Below are positions 1 through 8,989 of a stretch of 64,000 nucleotides of DNA, one piece after another (position 1 is the stretch's first letter; the number at the start of each line of letters is the position of its first letter). Below the pieces are notes generated by a model. That model did no database searches. It had not been told where the DNA came from and saw only the letters and a program-made list of their open reading frames with translations. The stretch is from Trinickia dabaoshanensis (GTDB lineage: Bacteria; Pseudomonadota; Gammaproteobacteria; Burkholderiales; Burkholderiaceae). Made by a program: the position numbers and the translations under genes. The stretch is taken from NCBI RefSeq assembly GCF_002879885.1, contig NZ_PNYA01000013.1, positions 1 to 64,000 on the forward strand, in the 5' to 3' direction.

Positions 1-249
1 GTTGACGAAAACCTCGCGGAAAACCGCACCGCGTAAGGCCTCGCTTCTCTTCGCTCAGTCACGTTGACTGCACGAAAGGGCGCAATTCTAGGCGGCTTCT
101 TCGAACCGCGCAAGCGGTATTTTGCAGGCCTCGTCGCGGCCGTTAGCGGACGTCTCCGCGAACCGTGCGCGTCACGCGCTCGGCTCGGCTTACTGCGTGA
201 CGGAAGCGACTAGAATGGAGGGCTCATCGAATCCGACTAAATAAGCCCT

Positions 250-1455
250 ATGCGCTCGCGAATCGCTAAACGCCTCCCCCCCGACGCCGACAAACTCGTC
301 GGCCTGTCTCTCGCGCTATTCGCGTCCGGCAGCCGAATCGAAGACCGCTTCTGGGAAGCCAAGCTCGACACGCTGCTCGCGAAAATCGTCCGCAACGGCA
401 ATCAAACCACGCTCGACGCGGCACTCGACCACCTGCAGCAAAATCATCCCGATGCGTATGGCGCGCTCGCCGACATGGCCGAGACGCACAGCGAGTCTTT
501 CGTCATCGAGCACGAAGGCACGCCCTACGAGGCACTCTTGGTCGCGGCCCCCGTATTGGCTTGGACCCGCTATATGATCCCCTCGGGCCCGCTCAAGGGC
601 GATGCCGTGGATGCGCTGCGCACGCATTTGCAAGCGCACGTGCTCGCGGACGGCACGCGCGTGGCGCTCGCCCCCTTCCTCTATAGCATCGACCAACTGC
701 CCCGCCATCACGTCGAAACGTACCGCCTCGCCCAGCAATTGATTCAAGCGGCGCTGAACGCAACCGCGGCGAAGATGAACTTCGGCGATCTGCCGGAGAC
801 ATCGCCGATTCTGGCCGACCCGCGCTTTCTGCTGGCGGTCGTGGCCGCCCCGGTCGGCGCACCGCTGTTCCGCTGGCAAGAGGAAGAGAACGGTGCGCGC
901 ATCGAGCGCGGCCAATGCCTCGAGCAATGGGCCACGCAAGGCGGCGCCAATCTCTCCGCCGTGCTGCCCGGCTGCGAATTCGAGTGCCTATTGCCCGACG
1001 CCTATTACTCCGCCTGCCGCGACGCCGACGAGCGCGTGCGGCCCCATACCGTCCGCACAGCGATCCGTTACCTGTTCGATACCATCGGCGCGACGCCGCA
1101 GGACTTGCGCGCCGTCGTCGCGGGCTTCGGCGAACGGCGTATCGACGAGTACCGGGTGGGCTTCACGCGCCGCGGCAGCAACGACGTCATCTACGGCGTC
1201 GTGTGGCCGCTGTACGGCCGCGAAAACGGAGAGCTCGCGATCGACGAAGAGGCCGAAGATACCGGCGGCCCCCTCGAGGAAATCATCGCTCTGCTCAAGG
1301 AAGCGGGTGTGACCGACGTCCGTCGCCACGCGGGTCGCTTCGAACCCGAATACTGCGACGATTGCGGCGTCCCGCTCTACGCCGATCCGCTCGGCGAGAT
1401 CGTTCACGCCGAAATGCCCGAAGACGCGGAACCCGCGCAGCCGCACTTCCACTGA
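250..1455 (+). CDS. DUF2863 family protein
   Basis: A 401-residue soluble protein of unknown function that matches my memory of the DUF2863 family found in Burkholderiales. There is no signal peptide or membrane segment. The C-terminus carries a CxxC pair near residues 369-372 followed by an acidic, His-ending tail, which may be a small metal-binding knuckle. No clear Shine-Dalgarno sequence precedes the ATG. The gene stands alone, and a 15-bp perfect inverted repeat follows 25 bases after the stop. Function cannot be inferred from the neighbours. Confidence 0.8.
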   Translation: MRSRIAKRLPPDADKLVGLSLALFASGSRIEDRFWEAKLDTLLAKIVRNGNQTTLDAALDHLQQNHPDAYGALADMAETHSESFVIEHEGTPYEALLVAAPVLAWTRYMIPSGPLKGDAVDALRTHLQAHVLADGTRVALAPFLYSIDQLPRHHVETYRLAQQLIQAALNATAAKMNFGDLPETSPILADPRFLLAVVAAPVGAPLFRWQEEENGARIERGQCLEQWATQGGANLSAVLPGCEFECLLPDAYYSACRDADERVRPHTVRTAIRYLFDTIGATPQDLRAVVAGFGERRIDEYRVGFTRRGSNDVIYGVVWPLYGRENGELAIDEEAEDTGGPLEEIIALLKEAGVTDVRRHAGRFEPEYCDDCGVPLYADPLGEIVHAEMPEDAEPAQPHFH

Positions 1456-1479
1456 CCCGCCCCGCCTCGAGCCTCCTCT

Positions 1480-1517
1480 CGCCCCTTCCCCGCGGCTGCC
1501 TTCGCGGGGAAGGGGCG
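1480..1517. terminator. 15-bp perfect inverted repeat after the DUF2863 gene
   Basis: The arms at 1480-1494 and 1503-1517 are perfectly complementary over 15 bp with an 8-nt loop. The position just after the DUF2863 stop suggests a transcription terminator. No T-run follows on either strand, so a role in mRNA 3'-end protection is equally possible. Confidence 0.55.
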
Positions 1518-1647
1518 TCCTATGCCGTTCGGATAGCCGCGAGACCGTAAGGAATTTGTCATGATTGCGCGACGGCGCATCGTGGCCGCCGGCTCTCGTC
1601 CGGCGCTTTCCGCTGCGCTTTCCGTACCGACTACAAGGAGGTAAAAC

Positions 1648-2505
1648 ATGCGGTTCGCAGTTCTCAGTTCGGAAGCCGAACGGCGCGACGGGCTCAAGGC
1701 GCTGTTACGGCAAATCGACCGGCAAGCGCGGTTTTGCGAAGCACGCGACTGGATGCATGCGGGACGCGCGATGCGCCGCGTGCCAACGGAATTACTCGTC
1801 GTCGATTGGCAAGACGCCATGCGCGTGAGTGCCGTGCGCTCGCTCCGCGAGGACTACCCGCGGATACGGATAGCGGCCTTCATCGACGACATCGCCCCCG
1901 CACGCGTACGGGCGCTCGTCGATGCCGGTGTGCATGGCGTCATCGCTCGATCCACGAATCCCGTGCTCATTGTCCGCTTGCTCGAACTCGTGCTCGCGGG
2001 AGGACTTTACGCGCCGTTTCTTACCGAAGCCGACGATGAAGCGCACGCACCCACGCGTGGTGCCTTGCCCGCCCCGCTGCCCGCGCGCGAGTTCGCCACC
2101 GACTTAACGCGGCGCAAGCGCTTCGTGCCGACGCTTTCGCCTCGCCAAGAACAAATCATGCGCTGCGTCCATATGGGCAGCACCAACAAGATGATCGCGC
2201 GCACGCTCGGGATCAGCGAGGGAACGGTCAAGATCCATTTGGCCAGCATTTTCCAGCAATTGGGAGCACCGAACCGCGCCGCCGCCGTCGCGATCTACAA
2301 CGGCTGGCTCACACCGCAACTCGAAGTCCTACGCAGCGAGGCGCAAGGCACACCGAAGCCGGTACTCGGGCGCGGCGGCCCGGTGCCGCTCAGACGGGCC
2401 GCGCCGTTCAAGTATCCGCTTTCGCGCCGGGATCTCCCGCTCGACCTGCCGCTTGCCGCGGAACCGGACGTACCGTTCGGCGGACCCGCCCCGGGCGCCG
2501 GCTGA
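1648..2505 (+). CDS. LuxR-family transcriptional regulator with degenerate receiver
   Basis: A 285-residue regulator. Residues 1-125 have the layout of a response-regulator receiver: Asp53 sits at the phospho-acceptor position in LLVVDW. The first-strand acidic pair is replaced by SSE and the conserved fifth-strand Lys by Arg101, so phosphorylation is doubtful. Residues 161-220 are a clear LuxR/GerE helix-turn-helix (LSPRQEQIM, TNKMIARTLGIS, EGTVKIHLASIF). A 65-residue Pro-rich tail follows and is unusual for the family. An AGGAGG ribosome site lies 7 bases before the ATG. No sensor kinase gene is adjacent. DNA-binding activity is well supported; signal and targets are unknown. Confidence 0.85.
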   Translation: MRFAVLSSEAERRDGLKALLRQIDRQARFCEARDWMHAGRAMRRVPTELLVVDWQDAMRVSAVRSLREDYPRIRIAAFIDDIAPARVRALVDAGVHGVIARSTNPVLIVRLLELVLAGGLYAPFLTEADDEAHAPTRGALPAPLPAREFATDLTRRKRFVPTLSPRQEQIMRCVHMGSTNKMIARTLGISEGTVKIHLASIFQQLGAPNRAAAVAIYNGWLTPQLEVLRSEAQGTPKPVLGRGGPVPLRRAAPFKYPLSRRDLPLDLPLAAEPDVPFGGPAPGAG

Positions 2506-2609
2506 AGCGCCGGCTGAAACCGCGCGGTGCGCCGCTTGCTAGGCAGTGAGCGGGGGGAAAGCGAATCGCGTCACATACGCTCTCCCCGTTTCGCAGCCCA
2601 ACGAGTAAT

Positions 2610-3293
2610 ATGGACGCCATGGGCTTCCTCTATACGCCGCTTCCGCTATGGGTCGCAGTCGGTGGCTGGGCCGCAGCCGCAGTCGTGCTCGCGCTCGCCC
2701 TCGCGACACGCCCGTTCCGGCGCCTGCAAGATGGAACGCTCCAGCACGTCTGGCTCGCCGTCATCGTCGCCATCTCGGTTCTATGGGCGACGAACGCGTG
2801 GCTCGACGACGGTCCCGTCATGCATCTGCTCGGCGCCACGCTGCTCGTGACGCTGTTCGACTGGGCGCTCGCGCTCGTGGCGATGGCAGCCGTGTCGAGT
2901 ATCGCGGCGGTCATATTCGACGCGGCTTGGCAAGGCGTTGCGCTCACGTTCCTTATCTACGGGGCGATGCCCGTAGGCATCTCGGCGCTGTTCCAACGCG
3001 CCTGCACGGCTTGGCTGCCGCGTAACTTGTTCGTTTTCATCTGCGCGCAGGGATTCGTCTCGCCGGCGATCGCCGTGACGTTCGCCGGCGTCGCCGCCGC
3101 GGCGGCCCATATTGCGCTCGCGCACGGGTCGGCTGCGGTCATCCCGATCGGCTATGCGTTCAGCGTGTTTTTGTTGGCCACCGGCGAAGCATGGTTCACC
3201 GGTATGTCCACAGCGCTCATCGCGGTCTACCGGCCTACCTGGGTCACGACGAACGACGTGCGTCGTTATCGGCTCGGCGGTCCGCGTACCTGA
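2610..3293 (+). CDS. Multispanning membrane protein, COG3235/CbiM-like
   Basis: A 227-residue integral membrane protein with about six or seven hydrophobic segments. It resembles proteins usually labelled energy-coupling factor transporter permease (COG3235, CbiM-like), as I recall. No ECF ATPase, T-component, cobalt or cobalamin gene is nearby, so the transporter label is weak. Translation may start at the ATG at 2610 or the next ATG at 2619; the second begins with the more typical MGFLYTPLP N-terminus. Confidence 0.65.
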   Translation: MDAMGFLYTPLPLWVAVGGWAAAAVVLALALATRPFRRLQDGTLQHVWLAVIVAISVLWATNAWLDDGPVMHLLGATLLVTLFDWALALVAMAAVSSIAAVIFDAAWQGVALTFLIYGAMPVGISALFQRACTAWLPRNLFVFICAQGFVSPAIAVTFAGVAAAAAHIALAHGSAAVIPIGYAFSVFLLATGEAWFTGMSTALIAVYRPTWVTTNDVRRYRLGGPRT

Positions 3294-3491
3294 CTGAAGA
3301 TTCGTTAAACATCCGACGACAGCCGACGTACGCGGGCACCGAAGACGAGGCGCCCGCGCTGCGGCCACCGCGCCGTTGTGCCGCATCTCGCCGCGCTCGC
3401 ACGCCAATTGTCAAAAATTATTCATCTCGACATTGAACTCCGTCACCGAGTGGGGCATCTTACGTGCCTGTGTCTCAATACTGCCTACCGG

Positions 3492-4091
3492 ATGGATAGC
3501 TCCAAGTTTTCACGCCGCCTGCGGCAGCTCGCACGACTGTTGACGAGCGCGGCGATCTTCGCTCTGCCGATGATCGCCATGGCTCCCGCCCGCGCCGACT
3601 CGATCGATCAACGTAACGAGCTGATCGCCCACTTCGTGAACGATATGCATGCCGATCCGCTCGTTGCGGATTGCGCCGCTCATGGCAATTTCGTCGCGAG
3701 TACATCGACCGTCATCGATCACGTCGACTTCCCGCCCGAAGCGTTCGATTCGGCCCACGCGGAGATCAAACCGTGGAACCAACCGTTCGATCAAGGCAAA
3801 CAGCGCATCACGGTGGACAACATCGTGACCGTGGAGGGCCAAGGTATTCCCCGCGAAACATCGCGCGCGCCTTATCCGCTGAGTTTTCGCTGCGGCTATG
3901 TAGGCACTCAGATGCTGGCATTCACGTGGAACGATCCGGTCCCGCCGCTCAAGGCCCACAACGAAGGCTCGTCGCGGAAAAAAGGCAAGCGCCGCCATGG
4001 CGGCCACGCCGCGGGCCACACGAGCGGTAACGCGGTCAAGCATTCGGCGAAGCAAAAGAAATCGTCGGCCAAATCGTCCGCGAAGCACTGA
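3492..4091 (+). CDS. Secreted BspC-like protein with basic tail
   Basis: A 199-residue exported protein. The open frame extends upstream, but the ATG at 3492 gives a proper signal peptide: a basic n-region with RRLRQLARL, a hydrophobic core and an ARA-D cleavage site near residue 30. The mature part has two Cys (VADCAAH and FRCGYVG) that could form a disulfide. The last 45 residues are very rich in Lys, His, Ser and Gly (HGGHAAGH, KHSAKQKK, KSSAKSSAKH) and are probably disordered. Similar Burkholderiaceae proteins are, from memory, labelled BspC domain. Function is unknown. The gene is convergent with the M14 peptidase gene. Confidence 0.65.
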   Translation: MDSSKFSRRLRQLARLLTSAAIFALPMIAMAPARADSIDQRNELIAHFVNDMHADPLVADCAAHGNFVASTSTVIDHVDFPPEAFDSAHAEIKPWNQPFDQGKQRITVDNIVTVEGQGIPRETSRAPYPLSFRCGYVGTQMLAFTWNDPVPPLKAHNEGSSRKKGKRRHGGHAAGHTSGNAVKHSAKQKKSSAKSSAKH

Positions 4092-4115
4092 CGCGAACCG
4101 CGACACGCAATGAAT

Positions 4116-4140
4116 AGCGACGCCGAAGCATGGCGTCGCT
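4116..4140. terminator. Hairpin between convergent genes
   Basis: A 9-bp perfect stem (4116-4124 with 4132-4140, 7-nt loop) lies 25 bases after the BspC-like gene and 116 bases before the convergent M14 gene end. It lacks a T-run, so terminator function is plausible but not proven. Confidence 0.4.
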
Positions 4141-4255
4141 GTGTGCGCTTCGGTCGGTTGCCCGAACGTTCGATGTAACCGGCGAACATGCCTACGGCCG
4201 CTGCGGGCCGGATCGTCGAGGGCCCAATGCGAAAGCAGGCGGCCTACACCCGCCT

Positions 4256-5443
4256 TCAGTCGAACGTTTCGATCTGACGCAATATCGCGCCGAGCATGGC
4301 CGCGCCCAGCGCCGCGCTACGCTCGCCGTTCCAGCCCACTCGCTCGTCGGGCAAGTTGGCGTTGTCCTTGAACGGCATCTCGAGCGTCAACGACAAACAT
4401 CCGAACGTGTGGCCGATGTACTTCGAGGCCAGCTTCAGCGCATCTTCCTTGTACTTGGACGCTTCGTAGCCATGCTGGTCTTGAAAGTCGGGACTGGCTT
4501 GCTTGAACGCGTCGATGAACGCCTTTTGCTCGCGCGCTTGCCGTTCGGTGAAGCTCGGCAACATCTCGCTACCGGCCACGAACACGTAGGGCAACGCTTC
4601 GTCGCCGTGGATATCGAAGAACATGTCGCAGCCGTTCGCGTGAATCGCCGCGCGCACCCCGAACACCTCGGGGCTGCGCTGCGCATCGGGCTCGAGCCAT
4701 TCGCGGTTCAAGTTCGCGCCGGCGGCGTTCGTGCGCAAATTGCCGCGCACGCTGCCGTCCGGGTTCATGTTGGGAACGATGTAAAAGACAGCGCGTTCGT
4801 ACAACTTGCGCGCAACCGGGTCGCCCGCCCAGTCGCCCCATCCGGCCAAGCGTTTGACGAGCCCTTCGACGAACCACTCCGCCATCGTCTCGCCCGGGTG
4901 CTGGCGCGCGATGATCCACACCTTCTTCTTCGGCCGGGCCGCGTTCGGTCGGGCCGCGTTCGATTCGCTCTCCATCGCGTCAGGCGTGCCGAGCACGAGC
5001 AGCGACATCGGGCGGCCTTCCACCGTTCGTCCGAGTTCGACGAGCGTGGCCTGCGGCATCTGCTGAAGCGCGCCGAGAAACTCTGCGTGACGCTCCTCGC
5101 TATACGGCTCGAAGTACGCGTAATGGATCGCATCGAAATCGGGCGTGTGGTCGATCGTCAAGACGCGGCCGTCGTAGGCGGTCGGTACGCGGAACCAGTT
5201 GACGCGATCGTAGCTCGCCATCGCTTGATAGCCGTGCCAGCCTTGCGCGAACGCGCATTGCGCCGCGTTCTCGAACGTCATCACGCAACGCTCGCCGCGC
5301 GCGCCCGAGAGCCGGAAATAAAACCATTGAGCGAAATCGGCGTGGCTGTCGGGGCGGATACGCAGACGAATATCGTCGGCGCGTTCGCAAGACACCACCT
5401 CGATTGCGCCCGCATCGAAGTTGCTCGTGATCGAGAGGCTCAT
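4256..5443 (-). CDS. M14 family zinc carboxypeptidase
   Basis: A 395-residue cytosolic metallocarboxypeptidase of the M14 type. An N-terminal beta domain of about 130 residues precedes the catalytic domain, as in cytosolic carboxypeptidases. The zinc ligands are visible in ARQHPGET (HxxE), and the third His is probably in FFDIHGDEALP. NPDGSVRGNLRTNAAGANLN supplies the substrate-binding Asn-Arg region. The catalytic Glu is likely in LSLTLEMPF near the C-terminus. The ATG at 5443 was chosen because the frame upstream runs into yaaA and is Arg-rich. It follows yaaA by 40 bases on the same strand, so co-transcription is likely. Substrate is unknown. Confidence 0.85.
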   Translation of the reverse strand: MSLSITSNFDAGAIEVVSCERADDIRLRIRPDSHADFAQWFYFRLSGARGERCVMTFENAAQCAFAQGWHGYQAMASYDRVNWFRVPTAYDGRVLTIDHTPDFDAIHYAYFEPYSEERHAEFLGALQQMPQATLVELGRTVEGRPMSLLVLGTPDAMESESNAARPNAARPKKKVWIIARQHPGETMAEWFVEGLVKRLAGWGDWAGDPVARKLYERAVFYIVPNMNPDGSVRGNLRTNAAGANLNREWLEPDAQRSPEVFGVRAAIHANGCDMFFDIHGDEALPYVFVAGSEMLPSFTERQAREQKAFIDAFKQASPDFQDQHGYEASKYKEDALKLASKYIGHTFGCLSLTLEMPFKDNANLPDERVGWNGERSAALGAAMLGAILRQIETFD

Positions 5444-5483
5444 GGGAATTGTTTTATCCGTGGATGAACGATGAAGCGCCGAA

Positions 5484-6266
5484 TCAGCTTGCGATGCGGC
5501 GGCGAAACACGAACGTCGCCTCGTTCGACGCCGCGGGATCGAACGCATAACCTTCGGCGGCGAAGTCCTTCAGCGCGTCGGGCGAATCGATACGGTTTTC
5601 GACCGCAAATCGCGCCATCAAGCCGCGCGCCCGCTTTGCGTGGAAACTGATGATCTTGTAGCGGCCGCCTTTCCAGTCCTCGAACACGGGCGTCACGACG
5701 CGCGCATCGAGTCGCGCCGGCCGCACCGATTTGAAATACTCGGTCGAGGCGCAATTGACGAGCACACGCTGCGCGCCCTTGTTGCGTTTCATTTGAGCAT
5801 TGAGCGCCTCCGTGATGCGCTCGCCCCAAAATGCGTAGAGGTCCTTGCCGCGCGCGTTCGGCAACCGCGTACCCATCTCCAACCGGTAGGGCTGCAAGAG
5901 ATCGAGCGGGCGCAACAAGCCGTACAGGCCGGACAAGACGCGCACATGCCGCTGCGCGTAGTCCAAATCCGCGGCCGCCAGCGTCCTCGCATCGAAGCCT
6001 TCGTAGACGTCGCCATTGAACGCGAGCACCGCTTGCTTGGCGTTGCCGGTATGAAACTGCGGCGACCAATCGGCGTAGCGCTGGAAATTCAGATGCGCCA
6101 GGGCGTCGGAAATATCCATCAGCGACGCGATCTGCTGCGGCGAATAGCGCCGCAATTCATCGATCAGTTGCGCGGCGTCGTCGACGAAATCGGGGATCGT
6201 ATGTTTGGAGACGTGAGGGGGGGTCTCATAGTCGAGCGACTTGGCCGGAGACAAAACAATTATCAT
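5484..6266 (-). CDS. yaaA: Peroxide stress protein YaaA (UPF0246)
   Basis: A 260-residue full-length YaaA homologue: [16 protein letters not shown] at the N-terminus, [11 protein letters not shown] in the middle and [15 protein letters not shown] near the C-terminus are family hallmarks. In E. coli YaaA lowers free iron and limits Fenton damage during peroxide stress; its biochemical activity involves DNA binding. It is transcribed divergently from the PIN gene, with 68 bases between the starts, and probably leads the M14 carboxypeptidase gene downstream. Confidence 0.93.
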   Translation of the reverse strand: MIIVLSPAKSLDYETPPHVSKHTIPDFVDDAAQLIDELRRYSPQQIASLMDISDALAHLNFQRYADWSPQFHTGNAKQAVLAFNGDVYEGFDARTLAAADLDYAQRHVRVLSGLYGLLRPLDLLQPYRLEMGTRLPNARGKDLYAFWGERITEALNAQMKRNKGAQRVLVNCASTEYFKSVRPARLDARVVTPVFEDWKGGRYKIISFHAKRARGLMARFAVENRIDSPDALKDFAAEGYAFDPAASNEATFVFRRRIAS

Positions 6267-6334
6267 AAGGGCTCGCCGAAAGGCTCGCCGGCACGCGGTG
6301 CCGAGCGGTGGAAACGAAAACCCGATTGTAGCGA

Positions 6335-6826
6335 ATGCCCTATCCCGATGCCGAAGGCGTCAACGCCGTGCCGCGCGTGGTGCTCGATTCCAATGTCTGG
6401 ATCGATATCCTCGTTTTCGACGACCCGGCCACACGCCCCATTCTCGCCGCCCTCGAACGCGGCGATCTTTCCGCGATGATCGACTCGCGATGCCTCAACG
6501 AGTTGGCGCGCGTGCTCGACTATCCGCAGTTCGTCGCGCGGGCGGTCGATAAAAGCGCCGCGCTCGCTGCCGTCACGCGCCTGGCCGCGCTCGAACCGTC
6601 TCGGGCCGCGCCCGGCGACGGCGCGCCTCTGCCCAAGTGCCGGGACCGCGACGATCAGAAATTCCTGGAACTCGCCCAAGCGGTGAAAGCCGATTGGCTC
6701 GTCTCGAAAGACCGAGCGCTATTGAAGCTGAACAAGCGGACGAGCCGCGATTTCGGGTTTCGAATCTCCGAGCCGGCACCGTTCGCGGCGGCTTTGGCAT
6801 TGCTCGGCGATGCCAAAGCCGGCTAG
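6335..6826 (+). CDS. PIN-domain protein, putative toxin (COG1569-like)
   Basis: A 163-residue PIN-fold nuclease candidate. The acidic residues expected at the metal site are present: Asp18 in [11 protein letters not shown], Glu56 in CLNELARV, and Asp106/107 in [12 protein letters not shown], followed by DWLVSKD. The family is annotated as the toxin of PIN-type toxin-antitoxin systems. There is no antitoxin-sized gene beside it: upstream is divergent yaaA and downstream the aminotransferase begins 54 bases later. It may be a solitary ribonuclease rather than a toxin. No strong ribosome site is visible. Confidence 0.75.
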   Translation: MPYPDAEGVNAVPRVVLDSNVWIDILVFDDPATRPILAALERGDLSAMIDSRCLNELARVLDYPQFVARAVDKSAALAAVTRLAALEPSRAAPGDGAPLPKCRDRDDQKFLELAQAVKADWLVSKDRALLKLNKRTSRDFGFRISEPAPFAAALALLGDAKAG

Positions 6827-6880
6827 TTTCATGCTCGACCGTTTCCGTTTTTGCCATCGTCCTCGTCTGAATATCGCGCC

Positions 6881-8056
6881 ATGAACGCTCCGCACGAATC
6901 CACTTGTCCGCCCTTTGCCCTCGCCTCGCGTCTGCCCAATGTCGGCACGACGATTTTCACGGTCATGAGCGCGCTCGCCGCGGAGCGCGGCGCCGTCAAC
7001 CTCGGCCAAGGGTTTCCCGATTTCGACTGTGACGAGCGCATCGTCGAAGCCGTCTCGCGTGCGATGCGCGACGGCCACAATCAATATCCCCCGATGGCCG
7101 GCGTGCTGCCCCTGCGCGAGGCCATCGCGCGCAAGATCGAAGCGATTCACGGCCGCGCCTACGACCCGGAAACGGAAATTACGGTCACGGCCGGCGCCAC
7201 GCAGGCGCTCTTGACGACGATCCTCGCCACGGTCCACCCGGGCGACGAAGTCGTCGTGCTCGAACCGACGTACGACAGTTACGTGCCGTCGATCGAATTG
7301 GCCGGCGGCAAGCCCGTCTTCGTCTCGCTCGAAGCCCCCGATTACGCGATCGACTTCGACAAACTCGCCCGCGCGATCACGCCGCGTACCCGCCTCGTGC
7401 TCATCAATACGCCGCACAATCCGACGGGCAGAGTCTGGCACGCGGCCGACATGCGGCGGCTCGAGGAGATCGTGCGCAATACGAATGTGCTGATTCTGTC
7501 CGACGAGGTCTATGAGCACATGGTCTATGACGGCGCGCCGCACGAGAGCGTGGCGCGCTACCCCGAACTGGCTCGGCGCAGCTTCGTCGTATCGAGCTTC
7601 GGCAAAACGTTTCACGTGACGGGGTGGAAGATCGGCTACGTGGCCGCGCCGGCCGCACTGATGGCCGAATTTCGCAAGGTCCATCAATTCAACGTCTTCA
7701 CCGTAAATACGCCGATGCAGATGGGTCTGGCCGCCTACCTGGCCGACCCGGCGCCGTACCTCGAATTACCCGCGTTTTACCAGCGCAAGCGCGACTTCTT
7801 CCGCGCGGGGCTCGCGGGTACGCGCTTCAAGCTGCTGCCCTGCGAAGGGACGTACTTCCAATGCGTCGACTACTCGGCGATCAGCGATTTGCCCGAAGCC
7901 GAGTTCTCGAAGTGGCTGACGACCGAAATCGGCGTGGCCGCGATTCCGGTGTCCGCGTTCTATCATGAGCCGCACGAATCGGGCGTCGTCCGGTTTTGCT
8001 TCGCGAAGCGCGAGGCCACGCTCGCGACCGCGCTCGAGCGGCTCGCGCGTCTTTGA
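6881..8056 (+). CDS. PLP-dependent aminotransferase, methionine aminotransferase type
   Basis: A 391-residue fold-type I aminotransferase. NLGQGFPDF, the NTPHNPTGR substrate/PLP motif and SSFGKTFHVTGWKIGY with the Schiff-base Lys242 are all present. The sequence best fits the YbdL/kynurenine aminotransferase group, where YbdL prefers methionine, histidine and phenylalanine. The ATG at 6881 was chosen over 6851 because family members begin just before SRLPNVGTTIF. Exact substrate is inferred, not shown. Confidence 0.88.
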   Translation: MNAPHESTCPPFALASRLPNVGTTIFTVMSALAAERGAVNLGQGFPDFDCDERIVEAVSRAMRDGHNQYPPMAGVLPLREAIARKIEAIHGRAYDPETEITVTAGATQALLTTILATVHPGDEVVVLEPTYDSYVPSIELAGGKPVFVSLEAPDYAIDFDKLARAITPRTRLVLINTPHNPTGRVWHAADMRRLEEIVRNTNVLILSDEVYEHMVYDGAPHESVARYPELARRSFVVSSFGKTFHVTGWKIGYVAAPAALMAEFRKVHQFNVFTVNTPMQMGLAAYLADPAPYLELPAFYQRKRDFFRAGLAGTRFKLLPCEGTYFQCVDYSAISDLPEAEFSKWLTTEIGVAAIPVSAFYHEPHESGVVRFCFAKREATLATALERLARL

Positions 8057-8119
8057 TCGGCGACGATGCGCGCGCGCCGCTATGACCGCCGCGTGCATCG
8101 TGTCCCGGCGTGCGCTAGC

Positions 8120-8785
8120 TCAGGCGCGCTTGGCCGCCGAAGTCAGAGCCGCGGTCTCCGCCTTGCGGTCGGCCGCGATGCGTTGCGCGGCCGGATGCGT
8201 CTCCTCGATACGCTTGACGTACGACTTCCAATCGATGCCCGCCTCCTGCACCAGATCGCGGCCGAGCACGGTTTTCGTGGCCAGCGCGATCAGCGGCAGG
8301 CTCGCATAGCCGCAGATGTCGGCCAGCGTAAACGTCTCGCCGCGAAGGTACGGCGCGAACTTGGCGATTCGCTTGAAGCCCTCGAAATTGCGCGCGAGCG
8401 TGCGTTCGACGCGCGTGCGCGTCTCCTCGCTCGTCATGCGGCCGATGAGCATTTGCGGGTACAGTTCACGGGCGACGAGTTCCAAATGCAATTCGAGCAC
8501 CGCCGCGAGCTGCCGAACCTTCGCGGCTTCGAACGGATCGGCCGGAAAAATGCCCTTCTCGGGATAGCGGGCGGCCAGATACTCGACGATGGCCTGCGAT
8601 TCGCTGAGATCGCCTTCCTCGGTGCGGATGAACGGCACCTTGCCGATCGGCGAACAAGCAAGCGTGGCTTCGTCCGTAATCGGCAGCATCACCCGCACCT
8701 CTTCGAACGCGATACCGTGCTCGAGCAGGACGAATTTGACTTTGTTGTAGTAATTCGAAAACGCGATGCCGTGAAGTTGAATCAT
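8120..8785 (-). CDS. Glutathione S-transferase family protein
   Basis: A 221-residue cytosolic GST. Residues 1-75 form the thioredoxin-like domain (MIQLHGIAFSNYYNKVKF, with the cis-Pro/Ser pair seen as GKVPFI and DLSESQAIVEYL). Residues 90-220 form the all-alpha domain. The ATG at 8785 matches the family N-terminus; an in-frame ATG four codons upstream is possible. The first strand has SNYYNK in place of a catalytic Ser/Cys motif, so the enzyme class is uncertain. It diverges from the crotonase gene with 205 bases between the starts. Confidence 0.85.
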   Translation of the reverse strand: MIQLHGIAFSNYYNKVKFVLLEHGIAFEEVRVMLPITDEATLACSPIGKVPFIRTEEGDLSESQAIVEYLAARYPEKGIFPADPFEAAKVRQLAAVLELHLELVARELYPQMLIGRMTSEETRTRVERTLARNFEGFKRIAKFAPYLRGETFTLADICGYASLPLIALATKTVLGRDLVQEAGIDWKSYVKRIEETHPAAQRIAADRKAETAALTSAAKRA

Positions 8786-8989
8786 GCGTCTCTCCAAGCG
8801 AGGGTCGATGGCGGCGCCGGCCGACGTGTTCCTGTCGCACGGCGTCGCAATAATGGCCGCTTCAAATAAAACGACCGTGCTATTCTAAACGCACTTGCAA
8901 GATCGGAGCGGGACGTTGAACTCGAACCGAGCGTCGCGCGGCGCCGCGAGGAGCGACGCACCACCCGGCACAACCAAGGAGACATCATC

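Noticed and set aside
1-36. Eleven codons in frame 1 ending VDENLAENRTA and a TAA, possibly the end of an upstream gene.
   Set aside because: Too short to support; the remaining bases to 249 show no gene, and only a promoter region for the DUF2863 gene would be expected.
2505-2530. Short direct repeat GCGCCGGCTGAA at the end of the LuxR gene.
   Set aside because: Two adjacent copies of a GC-rich 12-mer at a stop codon; no hairpin or known function.
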